Positions 10,983 to 20,842 of a stretch of DNA of 64,000 nucleotides are shown one piece after another; the stretch's first letter is position 1; every line of letters starts with the position of its first letter. The stretch comes from Sorex araneus (lineage: Eukaryota > Chordata > Mammalia > Eulipotyphla > Soricidae). The stretch lies in contig NC_073302.1 of assembly GCF_027595985.1 (NCBI RefSeq), forward strand, positions 397,401,810-397,465,809, in the 5' to 3' direction. Made by a program: the position numbers and the translations under genes. The notes under the pieces were generated by a model, which saw nothing but the letters and a program-made list of their open reading frames with translations, made no database searches and had not been told where the DNA came from.

Positions 10983-12659
10983 ATTAGGTATTTTATGCTA
11001 TTCTTTGAACCAAAAAGAAAAACCCCATACACCACAACAAAAGAATTCTGCATTAATATGAACAATATATTAAGGGGGGCATTTCATAGCTAGCTATTTA
11101 ATTTCTCAAATTTTTCATTAATGCAATGAAACATATATTAATCAATTAAGCACTTAAATATAGAAAAATTTAAAATTAGCCAAAATTACAAATTATATAT
11201 AGGTCACGTGAAAATCTTTGCATGAATCTTACATTTTCTGTAATTCTTCACTAACCTGTACTTTCTAATTACAATATCTACTGTAAATAAAGACTGGATA
11301 GTGTTTTGTGTCTCTCTCTCTCAGTTAGGTAAAGTCCATATAACAATACTATTGGCATTAATTCTTAAGACTTATTAAACATTTTGTATTGAATAGCAAG
11401 TTTTCCCTGCCAGAAAAATTGAAGTTAATGTGATATGGCCTGATTTTTGGTGAAACTTTCCAATTAACAGAATTGTGCCAAAAAGTGCATTGTAGAATAG
11501 TTAATTCGATTAGACTAGACACATGAGGGTTTTGTGAAAATGGTCTTGTTTTAGCTGTCATGCATTAGAAATAAAAACATTTGAATATTCCCATTAAACC
11601 GGTTTAATAGAAGGCAATTATGAGCAAAATCTCACAAGAGAATGTTAAACAATGATTTAGGCTTACAGTGGGTAATTGTAGAAGCAAGTATCTTTCTTCA
11701 ACAGTTTCAGCTATTTGAGTGTAACTGTTCTCTCCAAGTGAGATTTGGTTCAAGGGGCAACAAAGTTAATAATGGAGGATGACTTACCTTCGCTAGAAGT
11801 GTATTGCATTCTTTAAGTTCTTACTCTTAAAGACAGAGCATTGGAAATGGTGTAGTTTAGTAGGAAGTCTGAAGTCATTTATTGGAGTAATTAACAAAAC
11901 ACATAATCTTTTTATATAATGAGGCTATTATGATGCCCGCATGTAATGAAACTAATAATACGTCTCTAAACCTGTGATCCTGGATTTCCATGTTAGAAAA
12001 AAAAAAAGCTGTGTTTGTATCATTAAAAATTGGGAAAAAATGACGGACTCGACTATTTGGTTATCTAATTTTGGAGCGGAAAGCTATCTGCAGTTACATA
12101 AAATATCCTTTCCAGGCTCTAGCGCCAATCCCATTACATCCCACTTCATCTCTCATTTGAGCAGCTCCTGCTGCCACACTCTCTATGCTTAGCATAAAAC
12201 AAACTAAGTTAAGTCACAGTGGGGTGCCTTTTGTGAGGCCAGCCAGAGTGGGAAGAAAGAAACAAAGAGCAAGATAGGGATGGAGAGAACATAAAGAAAA
12301 CAAATAAGTCACACAAAGGAGAGCTCAAGGCCCTGGAACATCGCTGGGGCAAGAGTCTCAAAATCACACACATTTGAAAACAAACAAACAAAAGAAAACA
12401 AAACAAAAAAAGTCCCTAGCAAGTGTTCTCTTTTCTGTTCGGGGAGGTTGCCTTCAGAGGGCCGGAAGATCAATCCAGAATTAATGAGGCCCTTACTCGT
12501 TTCTTAAGTACCCCCCTGAAACCTAAAAATGGACCATTTGAGATCTTCTAGCCACCCCATAAACACAGCGTTCTCTGGGGGTCATTTTTCTTCATCCGGA
12601 AGGTTGTTTTCTATGCTTCTCCAAGAGGTTGTAATGCACTCCTGGAAGGCACTTAAGAA
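10373..12659. other. Upstream flank, SINE-free
   Basis: I recognise no interspersed repeats apart from the GGGA/GA tract at 10866-10977. The 11.9-12.3 kb part is mixed-composition sequence just upstream of the CpG island and could hold distal promoter elements, but nothing specific is provable. Confidence 0.45.
10866..10977 (+). repeat. (GGGA)n(GA)n microsatellite
   Basis: A pure purine strand: GGGA repeats followed by about 25 GA units. Such tracts have triplex (H-DNA) potential. Confidence 0.95.
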
Positions 12660-13742
12660 CTGAAGACGCTGGCAGAAAGCAAAGCCGACCGCTCCCCTCC
12701 ACCCTCGCACCCCCAACCCGCGCCGCATTTCCTATTTAGGACGGCCTGGGCTGCGAGCGAGGCCTAGACCACGACCCTCCTTGTCTCTCCACCAGGAGGC
12801 CCCGAGCCCGGGGCCGCTGTTTCCTTCCAAAGGGTCGGGGCACGACTCCCTTGAGCTCTCTCCGGTGTCTTCAGAATTCTAAACGTTACAGGTGCATTCT
12901 GCAAACTCCCACCTGTACTAAGCCCAGGTCCCAGCCCAGTGCATTTCGTCGTCCGGCAGAATCCCGTACAAGTGAGAGCAGGGGCCCTGACCACCTGTGC
13001 ATGCAGTGTCAGAAGGACGTTAGAGAGACCCTCGGTAGAGCTGCCCTTCTCCCCTCTGCCCACTGCTGAGTGTGGCCAGGGGTGTCTAGCCTCAGCTTCC
13101 TTCAGCTCCGGGCGTCCTGGATCGGGGCCCTGGGCTCGGTGCTCGCCAGGTGAGCCGTACCTGCGGGGGCAGGATGGGCGCTGGCAGCACCGACAAGCGG
13201 CCGTGTTCTAAGGGCTGTAAAGTCTGCCCCCTCCTGGGCTGATCGTGCCACCCGGCAGGGTGCAAACGGGTGCCCTCAAAGGCAACGACCAGCACCCGCT
13301 ACCTCCAGCCCTGCATGTGTGATTGAAATCTCTCTCCGCTTAGAATCCCGGGCAGGCAGCGCGGTGAGGGGGGGAAGAAGGAAGAAGGGTTGGGGGAAGG
13401 CGCCCTGGCGGTCCAAAAATAACCCCTGGAGACGGGGCCAAGTAGCGGGCTGGAGCCAGGACAGCCTGTGGCTGCTCTCCGGGCGCTCGGCGGCTGGGGG
13501 CCCGCTCGGCTCCCCCCCTGCGCACGCCGGGGCGCCCGCCGACGCCGACTTGGGGGAGTTCCTGCCCGGCCTTGTATGGAGGGCTGCTCGGGGCCCGTCC
13601 CCGCCCGGCGGCGCTGACGCCCGGCCCGCCCGCGGCCCACCCCCAGCCGCTTCCCAGCCGCCCGCGACCAGCCGCCAGAAGAAGCCAGACGGAGCCGCTC
13701 CCCACCCCAAGTCGCGCAGCGCCCCCCCCACCCCCCACCCCG

Positions 13743-13812
13743 ACTCCCTCCCTCCCTCCCTCCCATTCCGGCACCCGCCCCCGCCCCCCGCCCCCGCCCC
13801 GCCCCCGCCGTC
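13743..13812. promoter_or_regulatory. Polypyrimidine tract and GC-box cluster
   Basis: Five CCCT units are followed by repeated CCCGCCCC words, i.e. Sp1/KLF-type GC boxes. The minus strand has many G-runs and could form G-quadruplexes upstream of the transcription start. Confidence 0.75.
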
Positions 13813-13925
13813 TCCGCGGCCCTCCCGGGAGTAAATCAGGGAGGAGACCGAGCGCCGGCGAGCGGGACTGCGAGCGCGCGGCCACCGGCGGGCTCGCCCC
13901 GGGTCTGTTTCCAAAGTCGCCCTTG

Positions 13926-13976
13926 ATGGCGGCGAAGGCGCGGCGGCCGCGGCGCCGAGCAGCCTCCGCGCCTTAG
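13926..13976 (+). other. Possible upstream ORF, 16 codons
   Basis: ATG at 13926 opens a 16-codon frame ending in TAG (13974-13976), 190 nt before the main start. Residues are mostly Ala and Arg, a consequence of GC-rich sequence. The ATG has T at -3 but G at +4, and coincides with the YY1-like motif. It would act as an upstream ORF only if transcription begins above it. Confidence 0.4.
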
Positions 13977-13987
13977 TGTGGGTCCAC

Positions 13988-14008
13988 CCGCCGCCGCCGC
14001 CGCCGCCG
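13988..14008 (+). repeat. (CCG)7 trinucleotide repeat
   Basis: Seven perfect CCG units, 159 bp before the start codon and probably in the 5'UTR. Potentially length-polymorphic. Confidence 0.9.
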
Positions 14009-14150
14009 CCCGCGCCCCTCGCGCCCCCTCGCAGCCCCCCGCGCGTCCGGACGTCGGCGCTCAGGACCCCCCGAGCTCGTGCTCCCGCCGCGCGTCCAGC
14101 CGCTTCCCAGCCCCGGCGCTTGCCCCGGCTCGGGAGGGGAGGCGGGATTG

Positions 14151-14168
14151 ATCTTCGATCGCGAAGAT
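14151..14168 (+). promoter_or_regulatory. Hairpin over the start codon
   Basis: Perfect 7-bp inverted repeat, ATCTTCG (14151-14157) and CGAAGAT (14162-14168), with loop ATCG. The A and T of the start codon form the last two bases of the 3' arm. Whether it affects start selection is inference. Confidence 0.6.
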
Positions 14169-14261
14169 GGCTGCTGGCTGCCTGCTGGCCTGGACGCTGA
14201 CACTTTTCCAATTTCTGCTGCTCGGTCCCTCGTCGGAGGAGCCGTTCCCTTCGGCTGTCAC
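14167..14261 (+). CDS. CACNA2D1: Calcium channel alpha-2/delta-1, exon 1 (partial)
   Basis: The product is the extracellular, membrane-anchored auxiliary subunit of Cav1/Cav2 channels. It raises channel trafficking and current and is the gabapentinoid-binding subunit. Exon 1 gives 31 codons plus two bases. It opens MAAGCLLAW, continues with a hydrophobic core (residues 5-19, rich in Leu and Phe), then PSSEEPFPSAV. This matches the start of mammalian alpha-2/delta-1 as I know it, with apparent changes at residues 9 (Trp), 16 (Phe) and 19 (Leu). The hydrophobic stretch is the ER signal peptide; in the family it is cut before EPFPSAV, i.e. after residue 24. The start has A at -3 and G at +4. The exon ends AC before GTAAGT, leaving a split Thr codon. 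The von Willebrand A and Cache domains lie in later exons beyond the window. Confidence 0.95.
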
Positions 14262-14267
14262 GTAAGT
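14262..14267 (+). other. CACNA2D1: Splice donor of exon 1
   Basis: GTAAGT is a consensus donor directly after the split Thr codon (phase 2). It matches the expected exon 1 boundary of CACNA2D1. Confidence 0.93.
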
Positions 14268-14591
14268 GGCCCGAGTCCGCGGGGGTCGGGTGAGGCCTGG
14301 TGCGGGCCGGAGGGATGGCGCGGAGGAGGAGGAGGAAGAGGAGCAGGGGAGTGGGGGCGTCTGTTCCCGAGTTTCGGGGCTTGGCTGCTCTTGGGGGGTG
14401 GGGAGCCCGGCGGGCGGCGCGCGGGAGAGGCCAGGGCGGGCGGCGCGCGCGGCTCCCACCCGGGTGATCGCCGCCGACCCGACGGCTGCTCCCGCGCGCG
14501 GCCGTCCCGGGGAACGTCGGCCGGCGGCTCGCCGCGCCCGGGTCCCTGTCCAGAAAGGATCCTCCGGGCTGCAGGAGTTCAGCCGGAGCGG

Positions 14592-14630
14592 CGGGGCGGG
14601 GAGGAGGTGGGGGGTGGGTGGGTGGGTGGG
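14592..14630 (+). repeat. G-rich tract at start of intron 1
   Basis: Includes a GGGT-type repeat with at least five G3 runs, on the transcribed-RNA strand about 350 bp after the donor. G-quadruplex potential. Confidence 0.8.
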
Positions 14631-15010
14631 AGTTTCCTTCCCGATCCCCTCTGCCAGCGCACCCAGGCCAGGAAAAAGTTGTGCTTCGCGTGGGTATTCG
14701 ACACACAGGTCTTGTCGGGCGTGCAGGCTGGCGCGGGCTTCCTCCCGCACGGAGCCCGCACGAGGCATCTCTCCAGGCTCCGGGTCCAAACTTGATTAGC
14801 TCCTGGCTTCCGTGGGGGTGGCGGGGGACACGTGGGGGGTGGGACCCCCGCTCTTCTTTCCAAAACCCGAGTCGTTGAGGCTGCTGGGGTCGGCCCCCCC
14901 CCCCCACCTCCGTGGGACACTCGCAGGATCGGGGACCACGGCGGGGCTGTCGCCCGCTCACCCCTTGATTTGAAACCGCCCGGGGCCGGCACACGCGTGC
15001 TCTCCGCGCA

Positions 15011-18000
15011 GAATTCATAGAACCTGTTCTTGGAGCGAGGCATTGAGCGTTTCCACAGTTTCCTGCAATTTTGTTATTTTTAACATTTCTAAAATAAGTT
15101 AAAAAAAAAAAAAAGCCCTCGCAGTGATTCTGGAAATAGAGTGTTTAAAGGTAGCTCTATAAGTCACCCGGCAGAAAGGGAATGAAAAATAACCATTCTC
15201 TCCTCTCTTAGGCTGGCAAAAAGAATCCAAGTCAGTGGCACATGAAAATGCATACATATTTTTAAAACGCGCTGAATAACGTATCAGGCATTCGGGGAAA
15301 GCGTTGATTTTGATTCTTGAAGCAACTTTGTAGATTTGAAGAGTAGGTAATATTAAATGGATGAGTCACTTTAATGCATTTTACATAACAAAAACAAAAG
15401 CCCAAGGTATCCTTCCCGCTATTTGAGCTGTTGGGAATTATTTGCTGTCCTTTGTCGGCTGAGTGCTGAATACTAGTTTTGGGTGGATACTGTGAATCCT
15501 TACCAGTTGAAACCCTGCAGCTATTATTTAAGATTCAGCTTCAAATATTTATTACTTTAGGTGTCAGCTCAAGCATCTAAAGCATGCACGTTCTGACGCT
15601 GAGATGGGGAATGTCTAATATTTTTTGTCATTGATTTACAGTCATGTTCCTTTCTAGATAATCTTCCATAAAAATGATAGCAGATTCTTTTTGTTATGAA
15701 GCAAAAGGGTAAATGCCATCTGTAGATCTTCGTTTAATTGGCAGTGTGCTCCAAGCGGATATGTTGAGACATAAAAAGAATAAGAATTAGCAAAAAGAGG
15801 CGTCCAAATTATTCATTCTTAATAAGAAATCACACTTTTACTTATTCATTTTTATTTAGTCTTTTTGTAGTTTGGCCTGTAAAGCGAGCACTCAAGTGAC
15901 TTGCTTATATTTTTGTGTCAAAGTAGTGGTTCTTTGAAAAGCTGTTGTTCATTTTGCATATTTTGAAGTGTTGTTTCAACTTACAGTTTATCGTTATTTC
16001 TGTCATCTGTAGGTAATGCAGCATCACACATCACACGGGAAAAACCTGACTTTAAAAATCAGCAAAATGCCAGTTTTTATTCCTGGACATATCATGGAAA
16101 AATATTAATGTTAAAATCCCTACTGTTAAAATAACTGCAATGGATGCTTTCCTAAAATTAAAATAATCCACTTTTCATGATTAAAATCACTAGAAATGAG
16201 AATAAAAATTTTGCACAAAAATCTGGAACTAGGGTACCACAATTTTTTTCCTTAAAAATTTTCTAATTTAGATTTTAGCAGTTGCAAGTCTAGGATAGTT
16301 TCAGTTTATATAAAATATTTCATGAAATGAGCTTAATAAGATATATTATAGAACTAAGCCTTCTGTAGGAAATAATAATAGTCTTTTGAGGCTTCTGCGT
16401 CTTCAGCTTATCTGACAGGTTAGTAACACCATCTTCACATACAACAGAGTATGATAGTTGATGGTTTAGTTTCATATTAGATTTTGAATAAACTATGAAA
16501 TTTTTAAAATGCAGTGTTAATTTCATCAACATGTTCTGTCACTTTCCTTGCATGCAAGGAAAAATTTGTATGGAGTGTGTATCAGGATAAATGTCAAATC
16601 ATTGGGGAAATGTCAAGCTTATAAAAAATTGAGCACAGATATTGTAGTGTCCACAAAAGGCAAATTATACTTCTGTGTAAAACAGTTAATTGGAAGTCAT
16701 TAGTAAATTATTTTGTTTTTTGACAATTTTATTTTTCAGATGAAAAGTAATATAAGAAGTTTTTATCATCATTATCAGAAGGACATCCAGTCTACACATT
16801 GTAAAATTAATTATGTACTTTTTGGAGTGGGACCTGGACTAGAATTAGTAATTCATTGTTTTCTGTGTTTATTATTATGGGTTTAGATATTTCATAATAA
16901 AACATGCGAAATATCTTTATATTCTGATCTCTGGTTTAGCACCTATTCACATGCAGTGTATTCATCTTGATTAAAAGAGCAATGAAACTCTTACAAGAGT
17001 TTACATTAAATTTCTGGTTTTCCCCCAAAGGAATTACTGTATTGTACCTAAAATTCTTTTACTAATTTAAGTTTTTCCTTTGGAATAGATTGTTTCAAGA
17101 TGTGAAACAAGTATGCCTTTGATATCAATCACCTAATGCATGTTGGATTATATTTAAATGGAAAGTAATATCATCAATTACATGTTATGCAGTGCCCAGG
17201 TTATATTAGTAGTTTTTAAAATATAGTTTCAGAAGGGAAGCTTGCATTCTAGAAATAATTTTTTGGCACATCTATGAAAACGTCTATTTTAAAGCTCAGG
17301 ATAGTATGTATGGTAGACACTACGGTAATGTTAATCTAAACCTGTTTCTCTTAATTTTAGAAACTAGTTACAAATCCAGTTTTTTAAAAAATCAACATTG
17401 TGTTTATACTGTCTATTTATATTAAATTTTTATCACAGTCATATTAAAATGCAGTCAAGAATAATTGACAGTCCATTGGATGATGGCAATTTTAAGATAA
17501 GCTATATAATGGGTTAATTATATTAGAATTATAACATGAAATACATGCCTTATCTCATAAAAGAGAAGTACTTTTGGATTTAAATGCTTCTGATGTGTTT
17601 TTCTTTTACTAGTTAAATTTAATTTTAAAAATAGAAAAATTCTTCTATGTCTTGACATTGGAATAGATTTTTTTAGTGTATTAGAAATGACATAATTATT
17701 CTTATCTGTGATAAGCAATTTTTGTTCACATACTATATAAATAAGAAAAATATATTATGAAAGCAAGCAATTAAATATTAAATATTAAACCTAAAAATGC
17801 TATACATTAAATCCCATTCTCAGATCGTGAATGCTTTTCTTCAGGTAGCATTTATTCTATAGTAATATGTCTAAAGTATGCAACAGTGTCTAAAATTTCT
17901 GTATGAGTAGTAGCTTGTTACATTTATTATGCTTCTACATAAGTGTATGTATAGTTGTTACTGGCATTCGAAAGTATATTAAGTAGACTATTTACAATCT

Positions 18001-20678
18001 AGAAAACATTTTTGGAAAAATATAAGAATCTCACCTTATGGTTTTTGGAATATAAATAAAATGTGTCAGTTATATTTTTCAAGGCCTCTCTAAGTGATTC
18101 CAGAATTACTTAGTTTGGAAGTTATTTTAGAAATAGATATAAAGAAAACCCCAATACCTTGCCATTCTTTCTTCAAAGAAACCTTATTGCATACATATTT
18201 TGAGATACATCTCTAACACTGACAAAAAAATGACAAAAAGTGTCTTCATTTTAGGTTTACTCCTTGCAGAGTTTTGTGAAAACCAAACAAGACTGCAAAT
18301 TTTGTATTCAAGTTTTGTATTCACACTTAGACCTGTGATTTTTTATAGAACCCATGCATCTAGGAATTTAAAAAAAAACAATTGAAATTTGCGTATAATA
18401 AATGATAGTCTTTAATTTGTTCTCTGTTGTGTCTTTATTAAAGGCACATATAAATTTACTGCTCCCTATTATTCAGTATAGATGCGTATTTCTAAGAAAG
18501 TTGCTCTTAGTTTACACTTTATTTTCTAGTATATGTCCTCAGACTATAATTTTAAACTTTTAAGTTATTAAATATACTTTAAATCATTCAGTTTGTTGAT
18601 TTTCTTCAGTATTTACATGTATGGTCATCATTTTTAATATAAACAAACTTAAATATTTAAACATTAGATTTTTTTCCAGTATTTCTAAAGAACAGCATTT
18701 CATTGTCAGCCTCCCATTGTTTGTGATAAAAGAGCTGTCTAGAGCAGTATTTCAAAAAGCATGTAAGCTGCTTACCATGGAGAATGAACTTTGTTCTGTT
18801 ACATCCACTCCACATTTATTTAAGGCTTCTAGCGCACATCAGGCGTAGTTCTTACTGTGTCAACCGGCGCTATTCGTGGGCTATCTTTACATTGTGCATT
18901 AGCTCTTCCAAGCGTGCTCCCAAACCTTTCACGCTGCTTTCTAGTAAACTTTATGCTGTACCAAAGAGACCAACTATGTCGTTGACACGTGGTTACTTTT
19001 ATCTTTACATGACAAATGTTAAATTAGTTGTCCTATATTGCTTATAGATTTGAAAGAAAGTGATTTCATTCTTTAGCACTTTGTGAAAACTTATATTTCT
19101 CACATTTTTCTTGAGGATTGAGAGTATGAACACTGTATAATTAGACATTTTGTCAAGTTTATACTGTTATGGTATTCTATTAATATTTTATATGTACATG
19201 GGTGCTTTATATGTATAAAGTATGCTTATGTGTGCATACACTTGTATTGTACAGTCTACCCATTTTATTAGTAGGTAAATACTCTTACTAAGTTTATTAA
19301 CAGAGATGAATGCTTTAGTATCTCTTTATCTACAACTATTTTTAGGGCTTAGATGTGATTTAAAATATTTTTACATCTTCAGCATATAAGAATAATTTGT
19401 CAGGGAAATTTGAATGAGATCTTGTGTACAAAACACCTTGAAATGTTAAAATCTTATATGATACATTTATTAACAGAGTAAGTAATGTGTCATTCTAAGG
19501 ATACTTCTCTCTCACTCCTTCCTTCTCTCTTTCAGCTGTGATTGAAATAAAATCTTCAAGTATGCATGGGTGCCCTGCGTCCCCAGCCTAATTTTGCTAT
19601 CCTTTAAACCAAACAGATACGAGCAAGAAACTATAGCACTGGAGTTGCAAATCTATTAAATGGACTTTGCGTGCATACGATTTATTTCTGCAATTTAGAT
19701 AGAGGATGCGGGATATTTGTTAGAATTAAATACATTGGATGTTATGACATGTTTAAGTAATAAAGGATAAATTTTCATAATTTTTAAAATTTGACATAAA
19801 AAGTTTTGAACTGTTGGTTTCTTTTCCTTTATAGCCTTTAAACCTATTTTTTCACTTAGTATACAAAATTAGTAATTTTGTATTTACCAGTTACCAGATT
19901 ACTAAACCAGTTACCAAATTAGTTACCAGAACTGAATAAGAAGATGATGACCATTCTTTAAAAACTACTCTTTATATAGATTCCAATAAGTAAGACAAAG
20001 ATTAACATTGTGGCCTTAACAACCTGGCATACTTTACAATTAATTTCAGTGTTCAGAATCAGGCTGTTATATGAAGCAATATTTAAGCTTTCTGTGGAAT
20101 ATGAATGTGGAACATATCTGGCTAAATGTTATTTTAGCATTTGTTTCTGATTTTTTTAACCATATGCTCTGCTAGATTAAAAAAAGTATACATTTAAAAT
20201 TCTACATCAGAAAGGAAAGAACAATTCAAGTTAAAAAGTATCAGTAGAAAATAATGGTTTTGACCGTTTTAAGTACTTTAAAATAAAACAAACTCGTGGG
20301 TAATCCTAATAGTTGAAATCTAGTTCCTATGTAATTCAGAATTTATTCTGCTAGACTTCTGATGAACTTAATTTTTTATATTTTATTAAAATAATTGCTC
20401 GTATCCCCCCATTTTCTATTATTTTTTCATTTGTCATGATTTGTGTATGACATTAATTCAAATAGAGGGATTTTGGTTTTTTTTCCCCTCTATAACCATT
20501 CCTCAACCTTAGTTCTTTTTCAACTTGAATCTTCTCTGAAAGTTTCAGAGGATTTCATCTTACCACTAGGACATTTTCCTCAGAAGGGAAATTGTTGAGG
20601 GATTTTGCTGTATGAATAAATCAGTAATACATAATCCATACTTCCACAAAGTACTGGTTACAGTCTGGACAAAAGTTC
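15011..20678. other. Intron 1, repeat-poor proximal part
   Basis: I recognise no SINE, L1 or microsatellite in 5.7 kb, unlike the rest of the window. Noted inside: a CpG cluster with an E-box (18831-18991) and a strong polypyrimidine-AG (19503-19535). Open frames are short and AT-rich, and none is credible as coding. Confidence 0.6.
18831..18991. promoter_or_regulatory. CpG cluster with E-box, candidate element
   Basis: Nine CpGs in 161 bp within an AT-rich intron, ending in a CACGTG E-box (18986-18991). It is not inside a recognised repeat. The regulatory role is inference only. Confidence 0.3.
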
Positions 20679-20842
20679 TTTTTTTTTTTTTTTTGAGTCA
20701 CACCAGTGATGCTCAGGGGTTACTCTAGGCTCTGTATTCAGGAATTACTCCTGATAGTGCTCTAGGGGTCCATATGGGCTCCTGGGGATGGAACCTGGGT
20801 AGCCACATCTACGAGAAGTGGCCAATGCACAGTCGCTCTGGC
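20679..20842 (-). mobile_element. Short-type SINE
   Basis: Inverted copy with a run of 16 T, then 'gagtcacaccagtgatgctc', 'gaattactcctgatagtgct' and a shortened inverted head ending in 'cgctctggccc'. Confidence 0.85.

Larger units (their letters stand above)
1..13900. other. 5' intergenic region upstream of CACNA2D1
   Basis: I see no host gene upstream of the CpG island. Open frames here are short and fall in repeats, microsatellites or AT-rich sequence. Recognisable content is SINEs, one 5'-truncated L1 and simple repeats, listed separately. The right boundary is set by the presumed transcription start near 13.9 kb and is approximate. Confidence 0.7.
12660..15010. promoter_or_regulatory. 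CACNA2D1: CpG island promoter of CACNA2D1
   Basis: Composition shifts abruptly from AT-rich to strongly GC- and CpG-rich at about 12.66 kb and back at about 15.01 kb, densest from 13.44 to 14.80 kb. The island encloses exon 1. Clustered GC boxes (13776-13812), a CCCT tract, a YY1-like ATGGCGGC at 13926 and a GACGTC core (14049-14054) lie within 450 bp of the start codon. I see no TATA box at a plausible spacing, so a dispersed, TATA-less start is likely. If the YY1-like motif marks the start region, the 5'UTR would be about 240 nt. The exact start cannot be read from sequence. Confidence 0.9.

Noticed and set aside
14079..14799. 177- and 238-codon plus-strand frames running through exon 1 into the intron
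   Set aside because: They pass the consensus GTAAGT donor in other frames, with low-complexity composition. The 95-nt CACNA2D1 frame explains the exon.
13276..15018. 580-codon open frame on the minus strand across the CpG island
   Set aside because: It is Pro/Arg/Gly/Ala-rich, has no domain, overlaps CACNA2D1 exon 1 antisense and shares the region with open frames in most other frames. GC-rich sequence lacks stops by composition.
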